Positions 1 to 7,648 of a stretch of 64,000 nt of DNA are shown here, piece after piece. The first letter of the stretch is position 1; each line of letters begins with the position of its first letter. The stretch is from the NCBI RefSeq assembly GCF_003065425.1, contig NZ_CP026949.1, positions 2,418,001 through 2,482,000 of the forward strand. The letters are read 5' to 3'. A model generated the notes under the pieces. It saw only the letters and a list, made by a program, of their open reading frames with translations, made no database searches and had not been told where the DNA came from. Position numbers and translations under genes: made by a program. The stretch comes from Mycetocola zhujimingii. GTDB lineage: Bacteria; Actinomycetota; Actinomycetes; Actinomycetales; Microbacteriaceae.

Positions 1-120
1 GTGGTTGACGCCCGTGTAGAACAGGATGCGCTCAGTTGTGGTGGTTTTACCGGCATCGATGTGGGCCATGATGCCAATGTTGCGGACCTTGTTCAGGTCG
101 GTGAGCACGTCAAGTGCCAC
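1..120 (-). CDS. fusA: elongation factor G, N-terminal fragment (cut by window edge)
   Basis: The first 40 residues of the ribosomal translocase EF-G, a GTPase that moves tRNA and mRNA after peptide bond formation. The visible part contains the G1 P-loop [15 protein letters not shown], typical of EF-G. The start is GTG at 118-120, preceded by GGAGGAACCCA, a good ribosome binding site. The reading frame is open to base 1 and continues outside the window. It follows rpsG by 87 bp in the same direction, the standard str-operon order rpsL-rpsG-fusA. Confidence 0.97.
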   Translation of the reverse strand, partial: MALDVLTDLNKVRNIGIMAHIDAGKTTTTERILFYTGVNH

Positions 121-166
121 TGGGTTCCTCCAGGAAGTTTGGTGAGATGAGGGTGAACAGGCAGGC

Positions 167-196
167 GGATGCCTCGACACGCGTGTCGAGGCATCC
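167..196 (-). promoter_or_regulatory. 30-bp perfect palindrome between rpsG and fusA
   Basis: The 15-bp arms 167-181 and 182-196 are exact reverse complements, with no spacer. It fills much of the 87-bp gap between the rpsG stop and the fusA ribosome binding site. In the transcript it would fold into a very stable stem, but no U-rich tract follows on the leftward strand. Partial termination, RNA processing or translational control between S7 and EF-G are all possible. The outer part of each arm is a GGATGCC word, seven bases of an octamer over-represented in this window. Confidence 0.7.
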
Positions 197-207
197 TGCC
201 GCCGTGA

Positions 208-678
208 CTACCAGCGGTAGTGCGCGAATGCCTTGTTCGACTCGGCCATCTTGTGCGTGTCTTCGCGGCGCTTGACCGCGGCACCGAGGCCGTTTGATGC
301 GTCGAGAATCTCGTTCATGAGACGCTCTGTCATTGTCTTTTCGCGGCGACCCTTTGCGTAGCTGGTGAGCCAGCGGAGTGCGAGGGTGTTTGCGCGGTGC
401 GGCTTGACTTCGATCGGCACCTGGTAGGTCGATCCACCGACACGGCGTGACCGGACCTCGAGGGTCGGACGAACGTTGTCGAGCGCCTTCTTCAGTGTGA
501 CGACGGCGTCCTGGCCATTCTTAGCCGAAACGCCTTCGAGCGCTGTGTAAACAATGCGCTCTGCGAGGCCCTTCTTGCCGTCAACGAGAATCTTGTTGAC
601 GAGCTGGCTGACGATGGGTGCGCCGTAGACGGGGTCTGCGACGACGGGGCGCTTTGGTGCTGGTCCCTTACGAGGCAT
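208..678 (-). CDS. rpsG: 30S ribosomal protein S7
   Basis: A small-subunit protein that binds the 3' major domain of 16S rRNA and nucleates assembly of the head. The 156-residue length is normal for the family. Recognisable S7 features are the N-terminal [10 protein letters not shown], the segment [19 protein letters not shown] and the C-terminal [14 protein letters not shown]. The ATG overlaps the rpsL stop by one base (TAATG), so the two genes are translationally coupled. In Escherichia coli S7 represses its own operon. Whether it does so here cannot be seen, but a strong palindrome lies just downstream. Confidence 0.98.
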   Translation of the reverse strand: MPRKGPAPKRPVVADPVYGAPIVSQLVNKILVDGKKGLAERIVYTALEGVSAKNGQDAVVTLKKALDNVRPTLEVRSRRVGGSTYQVPIEVKPHRANTLALRWLTSYAKGRREKTMTERLMNEILDASNGLGAAVKRREDTHKMAESNKAFAHYRW

Positions 679-1052
679 TACTTCTTCTCCATCTTTGCGC
701 CGTAGCGGCTGCGAGCCTGCTTGCGGTTCTTCACGGCCTGCGTGTCAAGTGCGCCACGAATGATCTTGTAACGGACACCAGGAAGGTCCTTTACTCGTCC
801 ACCACGGACCAGGACCATGGAGTGCTCCTGGAGGTTGTGGCCTTCACCTGGGATGTAGGCGGTGACCTCGGTGCCGTTGGAGAGCTTCACACGAGCGACC
901 TTGCGCATCGCCGAGTTCGGCTTCTTCGGGGTTGTGGTGTACACACGGGTGCAAACGCCACGCTGCTGGGGGTTGGCCTTAAGAGCGGGAGCCTTGGTCT
1001 TGGTGACCTTCGGCGTGCGACCCTTACGGACCAACTGCTGAATAGTTGGCAC
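678..1052 (-). CDS. rpsL: 30S ribosomal protein S12
   Basis: S12 controls decoding accuracy at the A site. The start is the GTG at 1050-1052 giving V(M)[11 protein letters not shown], the normal N-terminus. It has AAGGAG six bases upstream and yields the usual 124 residues. An in-frame ATG at 1130 would add 26 unrelated residues and has no support. The streptomycin-relevant loops TTPKKPNSA and GGRVKDLPG carry the usual lysines, so the sequence is of the drug-sensitive type. First gene of the str operon here, transcribed from a promoter about 230 bp upstream. Confidence 0.98.
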   Translation of the reverse strand: MPTIQQLVRKGRTPKVTKTKAPALKANPQQRGVCTRVYTTTPKKPNSAMRKVARVKLSNGTEVTAYIPGEGHNLQEHSMVLVRGGRVKDLPGVRYKIIRGALDTQAVKNRKQARSRYGAKMEKK

Positions 1053-1281
1053 TACTTCTCCTTGTTTGTGCTGCACGGTGACAGCGGCAATGTTGCTAGC
1101 ATTCGCGCGAGGCGAGTTCAATGGACCCACCGGCAGCGCAGAAGAGCGCGGCTTTTGGTGTGATGGGTATGCCGTGGGAGCCGGCGCTTATGGCAATCCG
1201 ACCCAGTGTGTGAGAGTTGCCTGACCTCAAGCGGACCGTTTCGGGCTCGAGTTAAGAGCGCGACAAAGCGCACACCCCTAA

Positions 1282-1310
1282 ATACTACCCGGGGGTAGCC
1301 CCGCGGTCAA
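1282..1310 (-). promoter_or_regulatory. promoter of the rpsL-rpsG-fusA operon
   Basis: On the leftward strand, TTGACC (1305-1310) and TAGTAT (1282-1287) are separated by exactly 17 bp, a close match to the housekeeping sigma-70 type consensus. Transcription would begin near 1275. No other comparable promoter is visible between here and rpsL. Confidence 0.85.
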
Positions 1311-1357
1311 GCGAAGGGCGCCTCTGCCTGGCCCTGTCGCGCGAGCGGCGTCCGCGA

Positions 1358-1407
1358 CTGAGCCGGCCATAACCGCAGTCAGGCGACTGCGGCCGCGGCC
1401 GGCTCAG
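1358..1407 (-). terminator. two-tier stem-loop after the proline-rich membrane protein gene
   Basis: Outer arms 1358-1368 and 1397-1407 (11 bp, perfect) enclose an inner hairpin 1373-1392 with 8-bp arms and a 4-nt loop. It lies 45 bp after the stop of the upstream leftward gene and before the rpsL promoter, as expected for a terminator insulating the ribosomal operon. It lacks a clear U-tract. Confidence 0.65.
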
Positions 1408-1452
1408 GAGTGTAGCTGGATGCGCGGAATTGCGCGACGATGTGTCCGTGTA

Positions 1453-2976
1453 TCAGGGCACGTAGACGAACGTGGCGCCGTCCTCACCGAACGCCTCGAC
1501 GTACCCATCGACGTCGAACGGGAATGAATCGGTCGCGATCGGTCCCGTCGCGCCGGTCAGCGGATCCCTCGCGTCAGCGCCAGCCTGGGCACTGCCATCG
1601 GTGTCCGTGGAAACAGGCCAGGTCCCATCGGCGAATTCTCCGATGGTAAAGGTCGGCCTGGTCACGGTCCACGTGAAGTTCGAGAGTTCATATCCCTCCG
1701 AGTTCGTCGCCCAGAATGGGCAGCCGGCCGGAGCGAGGTCCGTCGAGGCAACACAGGCGTCCAGCCACGCGTTGACCGCATCGGTGGCAGCTGTCGTTCC
1801 CTCTTCGGTGAGTGCGATCTCGAGCGTCGGCGCCTCTGCGGCCTCCGCTTCAACGCCGAATCCGACGACGGATGCCGACACCTCCTCGGCACTGTACCAA
1901 TCGTTCTCTCCGCCAAGGGCGATCGGATATGTGCCGGGAAGAACGCGGAGGGTGTACACCCCGTCATCCTTCTTCAACTCGGAGATGTCGACTCCGGCAA
2001 CCTCGACGACCGCGTCGTCCGGTGCGTTGATTCCGACCGCGATGCTGGAAAGGGGCGGGGACTCGAGCTGCCAGTTGTCAAAGAAGACGGCGTCCTTACC
2101 CTGCTTGACCAGGGTGAACTCCTGGTCATACTTCTCGCCGGCCTGGGTGATGCTCGCCGTCACGGTGGCGGTGTCGCCCTCAACGGAAACGTCGCCGAGC
2201 GTGTACCTGGTGATGCGGTCATCGACGTCGGCGTATGCCTTCTTGGTGAGGAGAAGGTCGGTCTTTTCCACCTTGGTGTCCGAGACCTCAAAGGCACCGG
2301 AGACGTCGCCCTTCTTGAGAGCGTCGAGGTACGCCTTCACTTCGAGCTCTGGTGCGTGGGCGGACGAACCGACGCCGAACGCTACGGCGCCGCCGATCCC
2401 GAGAAGAAGGACTGCGGTGCCCCCTGCGATCCAGGGCACGAGGCTCTTCTTTTTCCTGGGAGCCGGTGGAGTCGACGGGGCACCGGCGGGGTAGGCAGCC
2501 GTCGGGGGCTGTGGGGGGTACCCCGCTCCGCCGGCTGGCTGACCCATCGACGGGCCGGCAACGGGTGGCGCCTGCTGGGGGTAGGAAGCCGCACCCTGGT
2601 GCGCGCCGGGCGGAGTCGGCTGGCTCTGCTGGCCGAACTGCGGTGCGGCCGTCGGAGATGCCGGCTGCTGAACGGGGAGCGCTGGAACGGCAGGCGTTGC
2701 CTGTGGGTGCGAGGGCTGCGAAGCCGGGTACGGCTGCTGCGGCGGGTACGTGGGCTGCGGCGCTGCCGGCTGTCCCTGATGCGGGTTGGGCTGCGGCGCT
2801 GCCGGCTGCCCCTGATGCGGGTTGGGCTGCGGCGCTGCCGGCGAGGTCGACTGTCCCTCGTGCGGCTGGACCGGCTGCTGACCCGGCTGCGGCGGCTGCG
2901 GCTGCGGCTGCCCCCACGGGTTCGGCTCGGCGGGCTGGCCCCACGGATTCTGCTGTCCTGTGTTGTCGTTTGTCAT
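1453..2976 (-). CDS. proline/glutamine-rich single-pass membrane protein, function unknown
   Basis: Start chosen at ATG 2976 (MTNDNTGQQNPWGQ), with GGGGAG just upstream. An earlier in-frame start at 3015 has no ribosome binding site. The 507 residues fall into three parts. The first is a cytoplasmic region of about 175 residues rich in Pro, Gln, Ala and Gly with tandem 12-residue repeats. The second is one transmembrane helix at about 180-202, preceded by RKKK. The third is an extracellular domain of about 300 residues that I cannot assign. The topology resembles proline-rich actinobacterial wall-associated proteins, but no enzyme motif is visible. Monocistronic by context, with a terminator downstream. 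A link to secretion or signalling is only suggested by proximity. Confidence 0.85.
   Translation of the reverse strand: MTNDNTGQQNPWGQPAEPNPWGQPQPQPPQPGQQPVQPHEGQSTSPAAPQPNPHQGQPAAPQPNPHQGQPAAPQPTYPPQQPYPASQPSHPQATPAVPALPVQQPASPTAAPQFGQQSQPTPPGAHQGAASYPQQAPPVAGPSMGQPAGGAGYPPQPPTAAYPAGAPSTPPAPRKKKSLVPWIAGGTAVLLLGIGGAVAFGVGSSAHAPELEVKAYLDALKKGDVSGAFEVSDTKVEKTDLLLTKKAYADVDDRITRYTLGDVSVEGDTATVTASITQAGEKYDQEFTLVKQGKDAVFFDNWQLESPPLSSIAVGINAPDDAVVEVAGVDISELKKDDGVYTLRVLPGTYPIALGGENDWYSAEEVSASVVGFGVEAEAAEAPTLEIALTEEGTTAATDAVNAWLDACVASTDLAPAGCPFWATNSEGYELSNFTWTVTRPTFTIGEFADGTWPVSTDTDGSAQAGADARDPLTGATGPIATDSFPFDVDGYVEAFGEDGATFVYVP
2752..2842. repeat. 36-bp tandem repeat (about 2.5 copies) in the proline-rich gene
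   Basis: Unit starts at 2752, 2788 and 2824 are exactly 36 bp apart and nearly identical. Each encodes a 12-residue PHQGQPAAPQPN unit. In-frame repeats like this commonly vary in copy number by slippage. Confidence 0.85.
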
Positions 2977-3138
2977 GTCTCCCCGATTGATGGCGTGCGA
3001 CTGCAGCGCAAGCATATCGATCAGAAGCGCTCACCATGTTGGGCACAAGTCCCCATCTTCAGGGGGCGAAAAACAGAATTTGCCGGGGCGGATGACGCAT
3101 GATCGTTGGAAAAGCGCGCCAGTTTGCCCCCGGCCGCG

Positions 3139-3777
3139 TCACCAGGAGGGCGGCGAGTCCAGCTCGAGTGTCAGGTCGGCGAGAAGAGCCTCGATCTGGG
3201 GCTCGACGTAGAGAGCGACAGCCGCCAGAATCCGCTCACGGTGGGGAGCGATCGCGAGGCAGACGAGCTTGCCCGCGTGGATGGCGCACTCATCGGCGAG
3301 CCTGATTTCTGTGCGAAGCGCAGACTTCTCTTCCTCGGACAGGGGCGCGGGAACCGCCTCGGGTTCCGCCACCTCCTGTCCGGCCAGACCAGCGAGGGTG
3401 AACAGGTATGGCTCCCCCGGTACCGGGTCAGGATCGACGGGCAGACCGTCGTACTCAGGCTCCAGTCCGCGGTCAGGGCGGTACGACCGTGCCTTGCTCT
3501 CCTCGGCGGCCTTCAGCTCGCGCTGGAGGAGTGGGAGATTACGCTCCGTGTACTCGTCGACGACCTCGTCGACGATGGCCTTGATCCTGGTCGACAGCCC
3601 ATGCTGGACGGTGTGCGGAACGTCACGGTCAAGCCCGACAGCGGCCATCACCGGGGAGCCGAAGCAGCGGCGACACAAGCGTGTTCGCCCGCGGTGCGTC
3701 GACGGTCGCCATCGCGGCAACCACTCAAGCCACGCGTCGACCGCCTGGCTGACCCTCGTGTCGAGCGACCGATCCAT
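3139..3777 (-). CDS. conserved hypothetical protein with N-terminal cysteine pair
   Basis: 212 residues, with no signal peptide or membrane segment. The N-terminus has an RLCRRCFGSPV segment with a CxxC pair that could bind metal. The centre is charged and helical and rich in Glu, and the C-terminus is acidic. I do not recognise the family. It is the last gene of the long leftward operon, 18 bp after the four-helix membrane protein. It starts at ATG 3777 with only a weak ribosome binding site, consistent with coupled translation. Confidence 0.75.
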   Translation of the reverse strand: MDRSLDTRVSQAVDAWLEWLPRWRPSTHRGRTRLCRRCFGSPVMAAVGLDRDVPHTVQHGLSTRIKAIVDEVVDEYTERNLPLLQRELKAAEESKARSYRPDRGLEPEYDGLPVDPDPVPGEPYLFTLAGLAGQEVAEPEAVPAPLSEEEKSALRTEIRLADECAIHAGKLVCLAIAPHRERILAAVALYVEPQIEALLADLTLELDSPPSW

Positions 3778-3795
3778 GACTCTGAGGGTACCTCG

Positions 3796-4332
3796 CTACT
3801 TCTCCCACGGCCACAGAGGGCGCGCCGGATGCGAACCCCCGGCGGCCAGGATGAGGGCGAAGGCCAGGTACACGACGACCGCGAGGACACCGACCGCCAC
3901 TCCGTACAACCGCAGGATCGCATCCGCGGCGAACAGCATCCCCGCGAAGAGCTCATCCGCCGCTGCCGCATAGAGAATCGAGCCGACGAGCGCGTATGCG
4001 GCCCAGGCAAAGATCCCGGTTGAGATGGCGCGCCCCAGGGGAACCCGCACCGGGTCGCCGAGCGATGCTTCGGCGGAGCGCCGCACCGCGGCCTCGTACT
4101 GCCGTGCGGCGCCGAGGAGAGCGAACAGGACAACGGCCACGGCGGCAGCGGCGGCCGCTGGCCCGACGAGTGGACCGGCGTCCGGTCGGGCGACGACCTC
4201 GGTGTCCGTCAGCAGGCTGATGAATCCAAAGGCGCAGACGACGAGCGCGAAATACGTGAACGTCGCGAAGACCGACAGCACGTACGAGTATGGCGTCGGC
4301 CTGTTCCCGCTCTCCTCGGGTGACACTGACAC
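3796..4332 (-). CDS. four-helix integral membrane protein
   Basis: 178 residues with four predicted membrane helices, at about 17-40, 53-75, 105-125 and 135-160. A GTG start at 4332 lies two bases after the upstream FHA gene's stop. A second in-frame GTG lies six bases on. No catalytic motif is visible and the protein ends in a short cytoplasmic WPWEK tail. Its place in the operon beside FHA, transglutaminase-like and MoxR genes suggests an accessory membrane component of that complex. Confidence 0.8.
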   Translation of the reverse strand: MSVSPEESGNRPTPYSYVLSVFATFTYFALVVCAFGFISLLTDTEVVARPDAGPLVGPAAAAAAVAVVLFALLGAARQYEAAVRRSAEASLGDPVRVPLGRAISTGIFAWAAYALVGSILYAAAADELFAGMLFAADAILRLYGVAVGVLAVVVYLAFALILAAGGSHPARPLWPWEK

Positions 4333-4334
4333 GG

Positions 4335-5075
4335 TCAGCCCAGCCTCACCGCAACCCGGTACTCGCCGAACCTGATGTCAACACCAGGCAGCAGTGGAGT
4401 GGGTACCTCGGGAAGGCACGGCGTGAGGCTGCCGTCCTGAGCCACGAGAAACGTCCCGTTCGTTGAGTTCAGGTCGACCACCCAGGCGCCGCCCGCTGAG
4501 ACGCCGAGCGCCGCGTGCGTCTTCGATACGCTTCGCTCGACGTCGTGGAGCCTCGCGAGCACGCTTGCCGGGTACCCCTCCTGCCGCAGCGGATCACGGC
4601 CAACGACGAGGCCGCCAGCGAGCGGAAGGACTGTGCCGTCCGGGAGTACCAGACTCGGGGCGGCGGAAGCGTCGCGCTCGTGGTTCCTGCCGGGAGCCGG
4701 TGCCTGTGGGGTCGGTGCCTGTGGGGTCGGTGCTGGACCGAACCCGGGCTTCGCGACGGGCACGACGGCGGGGAAATCAGAAGACGGCACGGTGTCAGGG
4801 TCGAAGTTGATGCCGGGAGGCATGCCGATTTTGAACTTGGCCGGCTCAGGCTCTGACTCGGCGCTCACGCGCGGGTCGGCGTTCCCGGCACCGGGCATTG
4901 GCACCGCCGGCACCGCCGGCACCGGTGATGCCGGTGCGCCGGGCGCGGCCGGAACTCCGGGCACGGCGGGGATACCACCATCGGATGCGCGAGCCACGCC
5001 GACCGGCGGAAGGGGCGGCCGCGGCGGAATAGGGTTGCCGTTCCACTCATCGGGGAACTCTGAACCGTTCGTCAT
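4335..5075 (-). CDS. FHA-domain protein with disordered proline-rich N-terminus
   Basis: FHA domains bind phosphothreonine. The last 90 or so residues of this 246-residue protein carry the family signature: VVGRDP, then SVSKTHAALG, then DLNSTNGTF. About 150 residues of Pro/Ala-rich low-complexity sequence come first. The start at ATG 5075 has GGGGGAG eight bases upstream and overlaps the preceding stop (ATGA), so translation is coupled to the transglutaminase-like gene. It is a plausible phosphorylation reader for the receptor kinase encoded at 16181-17824, although that pairing is inference. Confidence 0.92.
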   Translation of the reverse strand: MTNGSEFPDEWNGNPIPPRPPLPPVGVARASDGGIPAVPGVPAAPGAPASPVPAVPAVPMPGAGNADPRVSAESEPEPAKFKIGMPPGINFDPDTVPSSDFPAVVPVAKPGFGPAPTPQAPTPQAPAPGRNHERDASAAPSLVLPDGTVLPLAGGLVVGRDPLRQEGYPASVLARLHDVERSVSKTHAALGVSAGGAWVVDLNSTNGTFLVAQDGSLTPCLPEVPTPLLPGVDIRFGEYRVAVRLG

Positions 5076-7648
5076 TTCTGGCTCTCCCCCTTCGCACGTC
5101 TGCGCGACCTGCCCTTGTGCGCCGCCTGCCGCGTCGAGCCCGTTGTCGAGCCCGTTTTCCTCGAACTGACACGGAACCTGCTGAGTTGACGGCGCCACCA
5201 GCCTACAGCGGCAGCGGCGGCTACCGACGACCGTTCGGATGCCTGCCACAGTCCGTCCACATGCTCGTCCGTGGCGTCGACACCCGCGAAGACAGCTTCA
5301 TCGGCGCCGTCCGCGAGGCGGGTCAGGACAGTGCCAGCATCCTCGCCGTCGCTCGCCCCGGCATCCGTCGACTCGCCCTGGGCAGTTGCGTGCGAACTGA
5401 CCTGTGTTCCCAGGTCCCTCGCGAGCATGCCGCGGGTGCCGACGGCAGGGACGCTGAAGCCGAGCTCGGTGAAACTGTCGAGAGCTTCGTCCCACGCACC
5501 GGCAGCACGCGCGTCGGCCGTCGCGGCCTCGCGCCGCCTCTTCCTGCGCCTCGATTTGATCAGGGCGATCACGAGGAGGGGAACGAGATAGAGCACGAGC
5601 GGGACGCCGACGATCCACAGAATGGCGACGAGCCAGCCGGGAAGCTCGAACGCGTCGTCATCTTTCTTCTCGTCGTCGCTGTCGTTGATGTCGACATTGG
5701 TGAGGAGATCTTCTGCCTGCTTCTCGGCCCGGGGCGGCTGCCGTACCTGCGGCTGCGGTTCGGTCTTCGGCTTGGGGTTCTGGTCCTGCGGGATCTCCTT
5801 TTCGTCGGGCGTCGGCGAGAACGAAATCCAGCCGACACCTTCGAATGGAACCTCAACCCACGCGGTGATGTCCTCACCGGTGATGGTGACCTCTGCACCC
5901 TCCTCGATGTTCTCCGGTGCGAATCCCATCACCACGCGCGCCGGATAGCCGAGGGAACGTGCCATCAGGGCAAAGGCCGCCGCGAACTGTTCCTCATCGC
6001 CGATCATCTGGTTGCGGGTGAAGAGCTCTTCGATCCGGTCGGCGCCGTGTCCAGCCCGCGATGGGACGGCATCAGAGGCAAGGCCGTGGCTGAGGAATCC
6101 GTTGGCCTTGAGCTGTCGCTCGATCTCACGCAACTGCGCAACCGGGGTCGTCGCGGTTCCGACGTACTCGGCCGCCTTGGCGGTGACCACGTCAGGCACC
6201 TTGTCGACGGCTGGCAGCGTGACATCCGCCGTCGGGACGTTCTTCAGGGCCTCGTCGGAGTACACGTCCTGGATCTGGGCGTCGAAGCTGTAGCTGTAGC
6301 CCTTGTCGACCCCGGAGGTGAGCACCGTCGTCGCCGTCGCCGCGTTGTACCGAAGGTCCTGTGTCTTGTCCTCCGGCTCGGTGGGGAGGGTCAGCTTCGT
6401 CGGGTATCCGACGACGGGCACCCAGACCCCCGAGTACGCGCCAACTGACACAGTGACGGATCGTGAGGACTCGGAGACCAGGAGCGGCGCGTCTGGCATC
6501 CTCTCGCCGACGAGGCTGAACGAACCGGAGCCGCCGGTCTGGGTTTCGGGGCCAGCGACGTCCCACAGCCTGCCATCGTAGGTGTCCATGACGGCGAGAC
6601 GAATCTTGTCCGCCGCCTTGAGACCGGTCACCGTCATGAGTTCGGACTCACCGAGGTCCTTGGTGTATTTGCGGAAACCGGCGAGCGGGCTCGGGTAGTC
6701 CTCCGGGTCGAACGGCGGGACGACCTTCTCTCTCAGCACGAACCGGGACTCAGGAGCGGGCACGAGTGCTGACCCGGCCAAACCGGTGACCAGGGTCGCC
6801 GCGACAACGATGATCGCCGTGCCGATGAGCTTGTTCCGGTTGAGTCCCTTGCGCTCCTGGAGACTCGCGTTGTTCGCGGATCCCTTGCGCCAGCCGAGCC
6901 ACACGAGGGCGACGACAGCGAAGGCGATCCCGCGCAGCGTCGCGAGGAACGGTGTCTGCGTTCCGATGAGCACGCCCATGACGTACAGCAGGATCGGGCC
7001 GATGAGCAGGATGGCGAGCCGCAACGGGGTGCGGTCGTGCCGCGGCATCCACCGAAGGACAAGCACCGCCGACACCAGACCGACGAGCCAGCCCGCCGCA
7101 TATGGCAGCACGGTGATGTAGTCGGGCGCACCGACGGGTGCCGCGAGCGTGACGATGTCTGCCCACCCGAACACCGAGCCGAGCGCGAGGCCGCGGAGCG
7201 TCTGAAGCGTTGGGAGCACGGCGAAGAGGGCATACCCCGGCATGGCCAGGGCGCTGCCCAGAATAAAGTAGACGGCAATTGCGCCGAGCGCCGTGACGAA
7301 AGCGTTGAGCCGGAAGCGGTGAGAGAGATAGCCCGCTCCCGTACCGACAAGGACGCCGCCGATGCCGGCGAGGAGGTAGCCGGTGTCTCCGAACGCCGGA
7401 GCGAATCCCCACACACCGACGAGCGAGAGCGCCGTCACAACCGCGAGGTCCCGCCACGTCGCCGCCGACACGGTTCCACGGGGAAGCTGGGGTGCCGGTA
7501 CGCCCGGCGCGCGCGGCGGCCGTGCCCCGCTGCGTGAGAGCTTCGGCATCTTCGGTTTTTTCCGTCGCGTGGTGCCGGCGGATGGTTCGGCGGGAGCGGG
7601 CGCGGGTTTGGCCGCTCGGACCGTCCTGTCGTCGATGGGCTCGCTCAT
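5072..7648 (-). CDS. transglutaminase-like (TgpA-type) membrane protein lacking catalytic residues
   Basis: 858 residues from ATG 7648, which overlaps the DUF58 stop (ATGA). An N-terminal block of about seven membrane helices is followed by an extracellular transglutaminase-like core around 480-620, a further membrane helix at about 670-700 and a long cytoplasmic tail. In active relatives the core reads GxCEQFAAAF and later HAWVE. Here it reads GDEEQFAAAF (residues 550-559) and TAWVE, so both catalytic Cys and His are replaced, and I find no cysteine anywhere in the protein. The fold context (SLGYPARVVMGF, WISFSPTPDE) is retained. It is therefore probably a structural or binding protein. It sits in the usual MoxR-DUF58-transglutaminase order. 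Confidence 0.93.
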   Translation of the reverse strand: MSEPIDDRTVRAAKPAPAPAEPSAGTTRRKKPKMPKLSRSGARPPRAPGVPAPQLPRGTVSAATWRDLAVVTALSLVGVWGFAPAFGDTGYLLAGIGGVLVGTGAGYLSHRFRLNAFVTALGAIAVYFILGSALAMPGYALFAVLPTLQTLRGLALGSVFGWADIVTLAAPVGAPDYITVLPYAAGWLVGLVSAVLVLRWMPRHDRTPLRLAILLIGPILLYVMGVLIGTQTPFLATLRGIAFAVVALVWLGWRKGSANNASLQERKGLNRNKLIGTAIIVVAATLVTGLAGSALVPAPESRFVLREKVVPPFDPEDYPSPLAGFRKYTKDLGESELMTVTGLKAADKIRLAVMDTYDGRLWDVAGPETQTGGSGSFSLVGERMPDAPLLVSESSRSVTVSVGAYSGVWVPVVGYPTKLTLPTEPEDKTQDLRYNAATATTVLTSGVDKGYSYSFDAQIQDVYSDEALKNVPTADVTLPAVDKVPDVVTAKAAEYVGTATTPVAQLREIERQLKANGFLSHGLASDAVPSRAGHGADRIEELFTRNQMIGDEEQFAAAFALMARSLGYPARVVMGFAPENIEEGAEVTITGEDITAWVEVPFEGVGWISFSPTPDEKEIPQDQNPKPKTEPQPQVRQPPRAEKQAEDLLTNVDINDSDDEKKDDDAFELPGWLVAILWIVGVPLVLYLVPLLVIALIKSRRRKRRREAATADARAAGAWDEALDSFTELGFSVPAVGTRGMLARDLGTQVSSHATAQGESTDAGASDGEDAGTVLTRLADGADEAVFAGVDATDEHVDGLWQASERSSVAAAAAVGWWRRQLSRFRVSSRKTGSTTGSTRQAAHKGRSRRRAKGESQK

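Larger units (their letters stand above)
1053..1452. other. 400-bp intergenic region upstream of rpsL
   Basis: No gene is credible here. It holds the rpsL leader of roughly 220 nt (1053 to about 1275), the rpsL promoter (1282-1310) and a stem-loop at 1358-1407 ending the preceding gene. The long leader could hold regulation, but I see no known riboswitch or protein-binding structure in it. Confidence 0.7.

Noticed and set aside
1053-1130. N-terminal extension of rpsL to an upstream ATG
   Set aside because: S12 begins at [10 protein letters not shown] in essentially all bacteria, and the GTG at 1050-1052 has an excellent ribosome binding site.
5117-6448. Open frame on the + strand opposite the transglutaminase-like gene
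   Set aside because: The minus-strand protein has clear domains and coupled starts. The + frame has none.
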